Source: Rhodococcus sp. SGAir0479 (GTDB lineage Bacteria > Actinomycetota > Actinomycetes > Mycobacteriales > Mycobacteriaceae). Taken from it: 64,000 nucleotides of DNA. Below, in pieces: positions 37,509 to 45,695 of the stretch. The position numbers and the translations under genes were made by a program. The stretch covers positions 868,001 through 932,000 of the forward strand of contig NZ_CP039432.1 in assembly GCF_005484805.1 (NCBI RefSeq), given 5' to 3'. A model generated the notes under the pieces. The model saw only the letters and a list, made by a program, of their open reading frames with translations. It had not been told where the DNA came from and made no database searches. Within the stretch, counting starts at the first letter, position 1, and each line of letters opens with the position of its first letter.

Positions 37509-38888
37509 TCAGGACAGCACGGCACCGGGGTTGAGGATCCCGAGCGGATCGAGCGCGTTCTTGACCCGTCGGTTCAGCTCCATGACGTCCTCGCCGAGTT
37601 GACCCGGCAGCCAGTCCCGCTTGAGCCGCCCCACGCCGTGTTCCCCGGAAATGGTGCCGCCCAAGGCAACTGCGAGATCCATGACGCGGCTGAACGCGAC
37701 GCGGGCGCGTTCGGTCATGTCCGGGTCGGTGGGGTCGAAGACGATCAGGGGATGGGTGTTGCCGTCGCCGGCGTGGGCGACCGTGCAGATCAGGACGTCG
37801 CAGTCCTCTGCGATGGCCTCGACGCCGGTGATGAGCGCGGGTAGCTGCTGCATCGGCACACCGACGTCCTCGAGCAGCAGGCTGCCCATCGCCTGCACCG
37901 CCGGGAAGACGGAGCGTCGGGCGGCGGTGAACGCGTCGCCCTCGGCGGGGTCATCGGTGGCGAACACCTCCGTCGCTCCGTGCTTCTCGCATGCCGCGAC
38001 GATGGTTTCGATCTCGTGCGCCCCGGCGGCGCCGGGCGCGTCGGACTGGGCGAGTAGCAACGCGCGGGCGTTGCGATCGAGGCCCATGCGGACGGCATCC
38101 TCGACCGCGTTGATGCTCGCGTGGTCCATGAACTCGAGCATGGCCGGGCGCATGTCCCGGGTGATCGCCAGGACGGCGTCGGCCGCCGACTCGACGGACG
38201 GGAACGAGGCGACCACCGTGGACGCCGGCGGCTGCGCCGGAATGAGCCGCAGGGTCAGCTCGGTGATGATGCCGAGGGTGCCCTCGCTGCCGACGAACAG
38301 TTTGGTCAACGACAGGCCGGCGACGTCCTTGAGTAGCGGACCGCCGAGTCGGACGGCGGTGCCATCGGCCAGGACTACCTGCATGCCGAGCACGTAGTCG
38401 GTGGTCACGCCGTACTTCACGCAGCACAGCCCGCCCGCGTTGGTGGCGGCGTTACCGCCGATCGAGCAGATCTCGTACGACGACGGATCCGGCGGATACC
38501 AGAGTCCGTGCTCGGCGGCGGCCCTCTTCACCTCGGCGTTGAGCAGTCCGGGCTGGGTGACGGCGACGCGGGCGACGGGGTCGACGGTGATCTCCCGCAT
38601 CCGTTCGGTGGTCAGCACGATGCCGCCGTCCACCGCACTCGATCCGCCCGACAGCCCGGAGCCGGCGCCGCGCGGCACCACCGCGATCCGATGCTCGGCC
38701 GCCCATCGCAAGGCTGCCTGCACGTCCTCGGTGCACGTCGCGCGGACCACCGCGATCGGTGTGCCGGCGTTCGGGTCGGCGGCCCAGTCCTGGCGGTAAC
38801 CGACGATCAAGTCCGGGTCGGTGAGCACCGCGCCGTCGGGCAGCGCGCCGATGAGCTGATCGAGAACCGCCGGGTCCACCGTCGTCAT
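37509..38888 (-). CDS. FAD-linked oxidase, GlcD/D-lactate dehydrogenase type
   Basis: 459 aa. The PCMH-type FAD-binding domain shows VVPRGAGSGLSGGSS near residue 70 and SEGTLGIITELTL near 205. The C-terminal oxidase domain ends with GTISGEHGVGRLKRDWL near residue 420, the signature of GlcD and D-lactate or 2-hydroxyglutarate dehydrogenases that oxidise 2-hydroxyacids. The substrate cannot be told from sequence. It is encoded alone, tail-to-tail with the four-TM gene. A decayed fragment of a related gene lies at 32.2 kb. Confidence 0.88.
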   Translation of the reverse strand: MTTVDPAVLDQLIGALPDGAVLTDPDLIVGYRQDWAADPNAGTPIAVVRATCTEDVQAALRWAAEHRIAVVPRGAGSGLSGGSSAVDGGIVLTTERMREITVDPVARVAVTQPGLLNAEVKRAAAEHGLWYPPDPSSYEICSIGGNAATNAGGLCCVKYGVTTDYVLGMQVVLADGTAVRLGGPLLKDVAGLSLTKLFVGSEGTLGIITELTLRLIPAQPPASTVVASFPSVESAADAVLAITRDMRPAMLEFMDHASINAVEDAVRMGLDRNARALLLAQSDAPGAAGAHEIETIVAACEKHGATEVFATDDPAEGDAFTAARRSVFPAVQAMGSLLLEDVGVPMQQLPALITGVEAIAEDCDVLICTVAHAGDGNTHPLIVFDPTDPDMTERARVAFSRVMDLAVALGGTISGEHGVGRLKRDWLPGQLGEDVMELNRRVKNALDPLGILNPGAVLS

Positions 38889-38978
38889 GCGTCCATCATG
38901 CCCCCGTGCGCCCGAAATGCGGCTGAACGGACCGACCGGGCACTACCGTCGGCAGGGCCGGACGGCGACGAGGGGGTT

Positions 38979-39608
38979 GTGGTGGCGGAGTTCGAGCAGG
39001 ACCGGGATCTGCTGATCCGACTGTGGCGAATGTGGGCCAAGCGGGCGGCGGAGCTGTCCGACGCGCAGTGGACGACCGAAACGCGGCTGCCGGGCTGGAC
39101 CGTGCGCGACGTCTACGTGCACGTGACCCCGGACGTCCTGATCGCGATGCTCGCCGCGCCCGCCGCCGACGGCGACGCCGAGGTCACCAGCGCCGCCGAG
39201 ATGCTCCGGGTCTTCAACGCCGCCGACCCGGCCACGACGGAGCCGATGCACGCGCAGCTCGCGGAAATGGTCCGCCAGGCCGCTGCCGACGTCGGCCGCG
39301 ACGACATCGTGGAGCGCTTCGACTCGGAACTGCCCGACGCGTTCGAGCGGCTCAGCGGACTCACCCGCGCCACCGCGATCCCGCACCCGATTCTCGGGTC
39401 GGTCGCGCTCGGTGCCTTCCTCGACATGGCGATCCTGGAGGCGACGATCCACTGGCTGGACGTGGTGGACGCGGTCGGGGGACCCGAGCCGGAGACGATG
39501 GCACTCGAGCGGGCGCGGGACGTCCTCGCGGCGGTGCCCGATCCGCGCGCGTTCGTCGAGGCGGCGTCGGGCCGGACGACCGCACCGGTCCTGCCGGTGA
39601 TGCGCTGA
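38979..39608 (+). CDS. TIGR03083/maleylpyruvate isomerase N-terminal-like protein
   Basis: About 209 aa starting at tandem GTG codons (38979 or 38982) after [23 protein letters not shown] is the family signature helix, with the His expected to bind metal. AILEATIHWLDVVDA supplies the second helix with a further His and Asp. The family has a DinB-like four-helix fold; some members are mycothiol-dependent isomerases or transferases, and many are uncharacterised. It is divergent from the FAD oxidase gene. Confidence 0.75.
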   Translation: MVAEFEQDRDLLIRLWRMWAKRAAELSDAQWTTETRLPGWTVRDVYVHVTPDVLIAMLAAPAADGDAEVTSAAEMLRVFNAADPATTEPMHAQLAEMVRQAAADVGRDDIVERFDSELPDAFERLSGLTRATAIPHPILGSVALGAFLDMAILEATIHWLDVVDAVGGPEPETMALERARDVLAAVPDPRAFVEAASGRTTAPVLPVMR

Positions 39609-39628
39609 GGGCTCGATAGCGCCGCCTC

Positions 39629-40369
39629 ATGCGAACCGTCGGCATCGACCTGGCTGCTGAACCCGCGAAAACAGCTGTCGCTACCGTCGATTGGGGTGAA
39701 CGCTCGGCCCGCGTCGTCGGGCTGCAGCTCGGTGCGGCCGACACCGATCTGGTCGGGGCCGTCATCGGAGCCGATCGCTGTGGCATCGACGCCCCGTTCG
39801 GGTGGCCGGACGCGTTCGTGGACTTCGTGCTGGCGCATCACCAGCGGCGCCCGAGCCGGGAGCTCGCCCTGAGCAACCGGGCCGGACGGCTGCCGTTGGT
39901 GCGACGGCGGACGGACCGGGTGGTGCACGAGGCCACCGGGATCGTGCCGCTGAGCGTGTCGGCCGATCTGATCGCGCACGTGGCGCTGCGGTGCGCGGGC
40001 CTGCTGGCGCGGCTCGCGGTCGAGGGCATCGACGCCGATCGCATCGACGGGACCGTGGTCGAGGCGTATCCGGCGGCCGCACTGCAGCAGTGGGGTCTGC
40101 CCTTCCGTGGCTACAAGGGGACGACCAATCGGGAGAAGCTCGCGCAGTTGGTCGTGAAGTTCGCGGAAGCGGCGCCGTATCTGGATTTCGGCGGGTTTCG
40201 CGAAGCGTGTGAGTCCTCGGATGACGCGTTCGATGCGGTGGTGGCAGCGGTGATCGCGCGGGCGGCGGCCGTCGGGCAGACGCGGTTGCCGGATGCCGCC
40301 GACGCGGATGTCGCAGGTCGCGAGGGGTGGATCCACCTGCCGGCGGGGCCGTTGCCGGCACTGGTGTGA
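39629..40369 (+). CDS. DUF429 domain protein
   Basis: 246 aa. The N-terminal VGIDLAAEPAKTAVATVDW and CGIDAPFGWPDAFV are typical of DUF429, an RNase H-like fold family. VEAYPAAALQQWGLPF and SDDAFDAVVAAVIARAAA complete the pattern. Function is unknown in the family. It starts 20 bp after the preceding gene and is probably cotranscribed with it. Confidence 0.85.
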   Translation: MRTVGIDLAAEPAKTAVATVDWGERSARVVGLQLGAADTDLVGAVIGADRCGIDAPFGWPDAFVDFVLAHHQRRPSRELALSNRAGRLPLVRRRTDRVVHEATGIVPLSVSADLIAHVALRCAGLLARLAVEGIDADRIDGTVVEAYPAAALQQWGLPFRGYKGTTNREKLAQLVVKFAEAAPYLDFGGFREACESSDDAFDAVVAAVIARAAAVGQTRLPDAADADVAGREGWIHLPAGPLPALV

Positions 40370-40405
40370 TCGGGCGCTTTGATCCGTTCGCGATTCTCGC
40401 GCTCG

Positions 40406-40476
40406 AAGGGAACCGAACAGACCGGACTCGCGTCTGTTTATGGTGAAGCGGTCTGGAACGAGGGGAGGAGGTCCGG
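40406..40476 (+). promoter_or_regulatory. Promoter region of first DUF3558 module (copy A)
   Basis: Almost the same sequence stands before both DUF3558 genes, for example CGTCTGTTTATGGTGAAGCG and GGGGAGGAGGTCCGG, while surrounding DNA differs. TATGGT at 40439-40444 is a possible -10, and AGGAGG lies 6 bases before the ATG. Conservation over 70 bp suggests promoter and leader were duplicated together with the module. Confidence 0.45.
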
Positions 40477-41001
40477 ATGCGGGGCAAAGTCGTGGTCGGA
40501 CTGATCGGTGCCGGTCTGCTGCTGGCGGGGTGCGGATCGGCAAGCGTGTCGGGGAACGCCGACGCCGAGGGAACTGCGGCAGGGGAGCCGGTGTTCAGTC
40601 CGTGTGATGACATACCGGACGAGGCCGTGCGCACTCTAGGGATGGATCCAGCTACGGAGTCACGGGACATTTACGGGGTGCAACAACCGGGCTGGAAGAT
40701 CTGCGAGTGGCATGGTGCCGGTCCGTATTTGTCGGTGCTCTCGACGACCTACAGCCTCGACGACGTGCGCGCGAACGACAATTACACCGAATTCAGTGAC
40801 ATCGAGGTTGGGGGACGGCACGGCCTCTCCTTCAGAAAAATCTCAGAAGGTGACGGCCGAGCGTGCGAAGTGGCCGTGTCGTCGGGCACGGGTGCGGTTC
40901 TGCTGTCCGCGGCATATCTCGGAGTTGATCGTGTGATCGAAGACCCCTGTGTAATCGCGGAGCGCGCGGCGAGCCAGTTTGTCGAGTACATCCCTGCTTA
41001 G
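40477..41001 (+). CDS. DUF3558 lipoprotein (copy A)
   Basis: 174 aa. It has a signal peptide with lipobox LLAGC at about residue 20, followed by a Ser/Gly/Ala-rich linker. The body has FSPCDDIPDEAV and a later ICEWHG, the paired cysteines and pattern of DUF3558 actinobacterial lipoproteins. It is expected to be anchored in the cell envelope. It is followed after 16 bp by a small helical protein. A second copy of this pair follows from 41586. Both the promoter and the mature N-terminus (ADAEGTAAGEPVFSPCDD) are nearly identical between copies, while the C-terminal halves have diverged. Confidence 0.88.
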   Translation: MRGKVVVGLIGAGLLLAGCGSASVSGNADAEGTAAGEPVFSPCDDIPDEAVRTLGMDPATESRDIYGVQQPGWKICEWHGAGPYLSVLSTTYSLDDVRANDNYTEFSDIEVGGRHGLSFRKISEGDGRACEVAVSSGTGAVLLSAAYLGVDRVIEDPCVIAERAASQFVEYIPA

Positions 41002-41017
41002 TGGAAAGGACCGCCGA

Positions 41018-41383
41018 ATGGTTTGGGAATCGCTGAGCGGCGCGGTCGGGGCCGGCGAACTAGTCATGGAACGTGGAGTGGCACGCAACTGTGCCGAGCG
41101 GTGTTCGGCGTTCATCGAACAGCTGAAGGGTGTGCAGTCCAAGGCTCGCAGTCTCGAGTCGGTCGACGGGTTCGGCGGACTACTTCCGTCTGGAGTAGCA
41201 CTCGCGGCCAAGTTCGAGCGTAAAGCGACCGGTGGCGACTACTCGCTCGATCGTGCGCTCGCCGATCACATTGCGGTTGTCGAGCAGATGCGCAGCGTTT
41301 TCGAAGCCATCGAGTCCCGCTACGTCGCAGCAGAAGAGGCCAATACGACGGCAGTCACGGCGGCGGGATCGCAAATCAACTGA
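41018..41383 (+). CDS. Small helical protein, DUF3558 partner (copy A)
   Basis: 121 aa, predicted all-helical, without signal peptide or WXG motif. ATG at 41018 follows GGAAAGGA. Its C-terminal half (FERKATGGDYSLDRALADHI and EAIESRYVAAEEAN) is nearly identical to the copy at 42113, while the N-terminal half differs. Size and helical character resemble ESX-type substrates, and the next genes include a WXG/PPE-like protein, so a secretion-related role is plausible. No known family is recognised. Confidence 0.7.
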   Translation: MVWESLSGAVGAGELVMERGVARNCAERCSAFIEQLKGVQSKARSLESVDGFGGLLPSGVALAAKFERKATGGDYSLDRALADHIAVVEQMRSVFEAIESRYVAAEEANTTAVTAAGSQIN

Positions 41384-41387
41384 GACT

Positions 41388-41426
41388 TCCGGGGCCGTGG
41401 TACTGAGGGGATGGCGCGGCCCCGGA
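41388..41426 (+). terminator. Hairpin after module copy A
   Basis: TCCGGGGCCG (41388-41397) pairs perfectly with CGGCCCCGGA (41417-41426) around a 19-base loop. It begins just after the stop codon. No T-run follows. The same hairpin, improved, follows copy B. Confidence 0.5.
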
Positions 41427-41513
41427 TCTGCCGTCGCCGGCGCGGGGCTGCGGCCGGTGCGACGAGGACTTGGAAGGAACTGGAGTCGCCGGAGGCTCCG
41501 ATCTCGATCGTCG

Positions 41514-41585
41514 AGGGGAACCAAAGAGGTCGGCCCTGCGTCTGTTTATGGTGAAGCGGTCTGGAATGTAGGGGAGGAGGTCCGG
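41514..41585 (+). promoter_or_regulatory. Promoter region of second DUF3558 module (copy B)
   Basis: Near-identical to the region before copy A (shared TCTGTTTATGGTGAAGCGGT and GGGGAGGAGGTCCGG). AGGAGG again precedes the ATG at 41586. Confidence 0.45.
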
Positions 41586-42107
41586 ATGCGGGGAAGTGCT
41601 GTGATCGGACTGATTGCTGCTGGCCTACTGGTGGCGGGGTGCGGGTCAGGAACGGTATCGGGGGAAGCGGATGCCGAAGGGACGGCAGCCGGGGAGCCCG
41701 TCTTCAGTCCGTGTGATGACATACCGAGTGACTTGTTGCGACAAGTGCAGGTTGATCCGAATTCTCCCGACCGGGACTTCGGGGGCGTTGACTATCCGGG
41801 CTGGAACCGGTGCCGATGGCCAGGTCGCGATTTCTCTGTCTCTGTGCTGGCGACAACTCTGCCGCTCGATGACATCCGAACGAGTGACAAGACGGTCGAA
41901 GAGCGAGATCAGCAAATTCAGGGCCGCCCTGCCCTGGTCTACCGGGATACGAGCGATGTCCGACGGGAGCGATGCAATGTGGCGGTCAGCACCGGCAGTG
42001 CGTCCTCCATCGTCCGGGTGAGCGTCTATCACCCCGACCAGGGACCCGAGCCGTGTGAGCTCGCGATGCAAACTGCCGCAGTCCTCAGCCCCGCCGTCCC
42101 CGGGTAG
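41586..42107 (+). CDS. DUF3558 lipoprotein (copy B)
   Basis: 173 aa with lipobox LVAGC and the same mature start as copy A. FSPCDDIPSDLL and NRCRWPGRD carry the family cysteines. The C-terminal half is divergent from copy A, as expected for a duplicated surface lipoprotein under diversifying change. A small helical partner gene follows 5 bp later. Confidence 0.88.
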   Translation: MRGSAVIGLIAAGLLVAGCGSGTVSGEADAEGTAAGEPVFSPCDDIPSDLLRQVQVDPNSPDRDFGGVDYPGWNRCRWPGRDFSVSVLATTLPLDDIRTSDKTVEERDQQIQGRPALVYRDTSDVRRERCNVAVSTGSASSIVRVSVYHPDQGPEPCELAMQTAAVLSPAVPG

Positions 42108-42112
42108 GTGAA

Positions 42113-42487
42113 ATGATGTCGACGGGCTGGGAGTCGCTGGCAGCATCTGCAAACACGGGCGAGCTATACCTCGAGCGCGGTGTCGCGCAGCGATGCGCTG
42201 CCGGTTGCAACCAGTTCCTAGACGAACTCCGCGAACTGAGGGACCGAGCGGCGGAATTGGCAGTAGTCGAGGGTTTAGGCGACAGGCTTTCGTCCGGTGT
42301 CGCGCTCGCGTCGAAGTTCGCGCGCAAAGCCACTGGCGGCGACTACTCGCTCGATCGTGCGCTCGCCGACCACATCGCAATTGTCGAGCAGATGCGCACC
42401 GTCTTTGAGGCCATCGAATCCCGCTACGCCGCAGCGGAAGAAGCCAATGCGACCGCGGCGACAGCAGTAGAGTCGCAGATCAATTGA
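42113..42487 (+). CDS. Small helical protein, DUF3558 partner (copy B)
   Basis: 124 aa, helical, starting at one of two adjacent ATGs. GVALASKFARKATGGDYSLD and the tail to the stop closely match copy A, and the N-terminal part differs. It is separated by 5 bp from the lipoprotein gene, so cotranslation is likely. The role is unknown; the conserved C-terminal half is probably the interaction surface. Confidence 0.7.
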   Translation: MMSTGWESLAASANTGELYLERGVAQRCAAGCNQFLDELRELRDRAAELAVVEGLGDRLSSGVALASKFARKATGGDYSLDRALADHIAIVEQMRTVFEAIESRYAAAEEANATAATAVESQIN

Positions 42488-42492
42488 GACTT

Positions 42493-42529
42493 CCGGGGTC
42501 GCGGTACTGAGGGGATACCGCGGCCCCGG
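42493..42529 (+). terminator. Strong hairpin after module copy B
   Basis: A 14-bp stem, CCGGGGTCGCGGTA (42493-42506) with TACCGCGGCCCCGG (42516-42529), contains one G-T pair and a 9-base loop. No T-run follows, but the stem is very stable. It may end or attenuate transcription before the WXG/PPE-like gene. Confidence 0.55.
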
Positions 42530-42582
42530 ATATCGCCTCGGCGAGGGGGATCGACCGGGGCGACGAGATGAGGGGGGATGAG

Positions 42583-44058
42583 ATGGGGCTGCCGAGCCTG
42601 ACAGAGTTCGTCGACGGGATCCGCGAGGAAGTGGTCGACTTCGCCAAGAATCCACAGAACGCGGTGGTCGACCTGGTCACCGGCTTCGACCGGGACGAAG
42701 AGGCCCGCGTCCGCGACGAACAAGCCGCCGGCAACGCCGCCCGCAGCGACCTCTACGCCCGCCAAGCCGGCCTGTACGGCACCGCTGCCGGCTTCGACGA
42801 CCCCGTCCTCACCTCACCCGAAGCGTTCGAGGCGATGTCCCACGAGGAGATCAAGGCCGCCGTCGACGCCATGAACGGCGAAACCCTCACCGCCAGTGCC
42901 GAGGGCTGGAAGAAGATCGGGGAGTCGATCGAGCAGTCCCTCAACGACTTCCGCGACTTCATCTCCGGCACCATCGCCGGCAACTGGGAAGGCGTCGCCG
43001 CCGACCGCGCCGAGCAGGCCACCGCCAAATACGCCGACGACTCCGCCCAACTCGCGAACGCCGGCAAACTCGTCGGCAGCAAGATCGAAGAAGCCGCCAC
43101 CGGCGTCAACCAGGTCAAGGCCACCGTCCCGCCCGTCACCGAGCGCTCCCTCCTCGAACGCGCCTTCGATGCCGTCGCACCCACCGCGGGAGTCCTGAAG
43201 AGCATCCTCCACCAGCAGGATGAAGCCCACCAGGAAGCCATTCAGATCATGCGGACCGTGTACACCCCGGTGATGCAGCAGGCCGACACCATGGTGCCGA
43301 GACTCCCCGCGCCGCCGCAGGTCGCCGGCGGCCCGGGCCCGTCCGCGCCCCAGGGCTTCGGCGCCCCGTCCTCGGGATCGCCCACGTCGTACACGCCCTT
43401 CACCACCCCGGGAACAGGCACCACCGGCGCACCCGTCCCCACCGGCGGCGCACCGGGTCCCGGGACATTCGCCGACGACGGCGCCTACGCCGGCCCCAAC
43501 CCCGCCGGCCCCGACCCGGCCGGCACCGACCCGTACGCGACCACCCCCGACACCGCCGCCGCGCAAGCCGGACCGGCCGACGCGTGGACGGCACCCGCTG
43601 CGGTGAACCCCGAGGACGGCACGCGTCTCGGCCAGTCCGGCCTCGGGAGCGGCGCCACCGCCGGAGCCACGCCGGGCAACCCGGGCAACCTGGGCGGTGC
43701 CGGAGTCGGCGGTGGCGCGGGCCTGGGCGGCGCGGGAAGCGCTGCCGGCGCAGGCGGCTCCGCGCCCGGCGGTTTCGTCGGCGGCGGCCTGGGCGCCAAC
43801 GGCAGCACCCCGGGCGGTGGTGCGTCGAGCGGAACCTCGGCGACGACCGCGGCCGGGGCCCCCGCGGGATCCGCGACGGCGGCGACCACCGGCCGCAGCA
43901 CCCCCGGCGCCGCCGGCATGATGCCGGGCGCCGGTGCCCGCGGGCGCGGAGACGGCGACAACGAGCACAAGACGCCCGGCTACCTGGTGAACGTCGACAA
44001 CGGCAGCGAGCTGGTCGGCAGGTTGCCGCTGGCGGCGCCGCCGGTGATCGGAACGTAG
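42583..44058 (+). CDS. WXG/PPE-like ESX substrate with Gly/Pro/Ala-rich tail
   Basis: 491 aa. Residues 1-215 are helical and include GNWEGVAADRAEQ, a W-x-G turn as in WXG100/PPE hairpins. Residues about 245-460 are low-complexity Gly, Ala, Pro, Thr with repeats such as GAGVGGGAGLGGAG. The end (KTPGYLVNVDNGSELVGRLP) is a compact conserved-looking tail. ATG at 42583 has GGGGGATGAG before it. It follows the two DUF3558 modules on the same strand. Export by a type VII system located elsewhere is inferred. Confidence 0.75.
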   Translation: MGLPSLTEFVDGIREEVVDFAKNPQNAVVDLVTGFDRDEEARVRDEQAAGNAARSDLYARQAGLYGTAAGFDDPVLTSPEAFEAMSHEEIKAAVDAMNGETLTASAEGWKKIGESIEQSLNDFRDFISGTIAGNWEGVAADRAEQATAKYADDSAQLANAGKLVGSKIEEAATGVNQVKATVPPVTERSLLERAFDAVAPTAGVLKSILHQQDEAHQEAIQIMRTVYTPVMQQADTMVPRLPAPPQVAGGPGPSAPQGFGAPSSGSPTSYTPFTTPGTGTTGAPVPTGGAPGPGTFADDGAYAGPNPAGPDPAGTDPYATTPDTAAAQAGPADAWTAPAAVNPEDGTRLGQSGLGSGATAGATPGNPGNLGGAGVGGGAGLGGAGSAAGAGGSAPGGFVGGGLGANGSTPGGGASSGTSATTAAGAPAGSATAATTGRSTPGAAGMMPGAGARGRGDGDNEHKTPGYLVNVDNGSELVGRLPLAAPPVIGT

Positions 44059-44176
44059 TCGCGCAGCGCCGAAGCCGACACCGCCGCACGAAATCCGGAC
44101 CGCCGACGAGACGAAACCCAGAACTGCAGCACCGCAACCACACTCGGACAGTCCCGAGCAGGCAGCGGTGACCGTG

Positions 44177-45148
44177 TCAGTTCTGCATCAACACCTGCTG
44201 GCCGGTCACCAGCGGATACACCGCCAGCTCTTTGCCGTCCAGATCTTCCCGATGCATGTCCACGCCGGTGATCTGGCTGTTCTCGTAGGTCCGGTAGTAG
44301 TAGATGCCCTTGTCGGTGTTGCAGCACGACGAATAGATGGTGATCTCGTACTTGTCACCCAGCCGCACCAGACCGCGCTGCTGTTCCACCGAACCCAGAA
44401 TGTGGAAGAACTGGCTGATCGCCTCGGATTCCGAGCTGCCCGACACCGAATGCACGCGCGTGAAAGTCGCTTTCACGAACCGCGACGCCGACGACAGGTC
44501 GCCCGGCAGACCGAACGCACCCAGCCCCCGGCTGTAGGTATCGAGCTTCAACTGCTCGGAGAAATGGTTCTCCGGCGGATCCACCGACAGGCTCATGTAG
44601 TTGTTCAGATTGAACACCTGCATGTCGTAGGTGGGGTTGTTGGTGAGAACCTGCACCGGATTGTCGTACACGCGAAGGCCGTCCGCGACGGACTCCACGG
44701 TAATCGACTCGGTCCGGTCGGAGATGATCCAGTGCAGCGGGGAGAGCGGGAAGTGCGCACTGAACGGAATGTCGACCAGCCGCACGTCCGCCAACGCGCC
44801 GCGCACGTCCGCCACGGTCTCGAACTGTCCCAGGACCCACGGGATGAACTCGAACGGCGCAATGTTCGTCGCGTCCGGGGACTCGGGCTTGTAGTCGGCG
44901 TTCTCGGGGAAGTTCAGCCCCGCCATGCTCAGGCCCCTGTCGTTGGTGCCGTCGTAGTAGAGGGGGTAGCCGTCGGAGACCGTCGCAATCCCGATCATGG
45001 CGTGGTGGGTGACGAGTTCGGGTACCCGCCGGAAGGCGAACCGGAAGTTCCGCGGCGTGACGACGACCGTTTCGTGGTAGGAGATTTCGAGATCGAGATT
45101 GCGGCCGAAATAGTGGTCGCCGGCGGTGTAGTTGGCGGCTGTGCACAC
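44177..45148 (-). CDS. Choloylglycine hydrolase-family amidase (Ntn hydrolase)
   Basis: 323 aa beginning Met-Cys-Thr-Ala-Ala-Asn-Tyr, placing the nucleophile Cys at position 2, as needed after Met removal. FGRNLDLEI gives the family Arg and Asp, and TNDRGLSMAGLNFP and VLTNNPTYDMQ follow the bile-salt hydrolase / penicillin V acylase pattern. The frame is open upstream, but the GTG at 45148 lies 8 bases after GGAGG and exposes Cys2, which settles the start. It cleaves linear amides; the natural substrate (N-acyl amino acid, acyl-homoserine lactone or beta-lactam side chain) is unknown. Confidence 0.88.
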   Translation of the reverse strand: MCTAANYTAGDHYFGRNLDLEISYHETVVVTPRNFRFAFRRVPELVTHHAMIGIATVSDGYPLYYDGTNDRGLSMAGLNFPENADYKPESPDATNIAPFEFIPWVLGQFETVADVRGALADVRLVDIPFSAHFPLSPLHWIISDRTESITVESVADGLRVYDNPVQVLTNNPTYDMQVFNLNNYMSLSVDPPENHFSEQLKLDTYSRGLGAFGLPGDLSSASRFVKATFTRVHSVSGSSESEAISQFFHILGSVEQQRGLVRLGDKYEITIYSSCCNTDKGIYYYRTYENSQITGVDMHREDLDGKELAVYPLVTGQQVLMQN

Positions 45149-45330
45149 AGTGACTACCTCCGAACCTGCCCCGGATCTCCCTGTTGCGCGAGGGGCGAGA
45201 GCGGCAGTTTTTCCGATGGCGGGACAACCTTCTCGTGTTGCTCCACCATAGACGGGGGCGCGTGGCGCCACAACGGCTCCGGGGACGCGCCGGCGGGGGC
45301 GACAGAGCGCGGGCGACAGGGAGGAAACCG

Positions 45331-45684
45331 ATGACACTGAACGACGTGTTCCTGCGGAGCGCGAAGGGCTTCAACACCGTCGTCATGGCGGCGATGAACG
45401 CGCCCGTGGTCGGCGAGTACGCCCGGCGGTTCGCCGCGCAGATCACCTACGTCGGCCGCAAGACCGGACGCACCATCTCCCTGGTCGTCGCCTACCGGCG
45501 CAGCGGCGACACCGTCACGATCGCGGTGGGGATGCCCGACCGCAAGAAATGGTGGCGCAACTTCCTCGGCGAGGGCGCGCCCATGACGCTCCGGCTCGGC
45601 GACGAAGAACGGACGGGCCACGCCGTCGCGCACCGCGACGAGCGCGGCGGCGTCGAGGTGACCGTGCAGCTCGACCCCGTCTGA
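45331..45684 (+). CDS. Deazaflavin-dependent nitroreductase-family protein
   Basis: 117 aa with VGRKTGRTISLVVAYRR and MPDRKKWWRNFLG, matching the split beta-barrel DUF385/Ddn-like family of actinobacteria that binds F420 or flavin. ATG at 45331 follows GGGAGGA at 6 bases. It is divergent from the amidase gene. The substrate is unknown. Confidence 0.8.
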   Translation: MTLNDVFLRSAKGFNTVVMAAMNAPVVGEYARRFAAQITYVGRKTGRTISLVVAYRRSGDTVTIAVGMPDRKKWWRNFLGEGAPMTLRLGDEERTGHAVAHRDERGGVEVTVQLDPV

Positions 45685-45695
45685 ACCGGCCCCGG

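Noticed and set aside
43420-43920. A DNA tandem repeat or CRISPR-like array
   Set aside because: The repetitiveness comes from Gly/Ala/Pro codons within the WXG/PPE-like tail; there are no regular repeat-spacer units.
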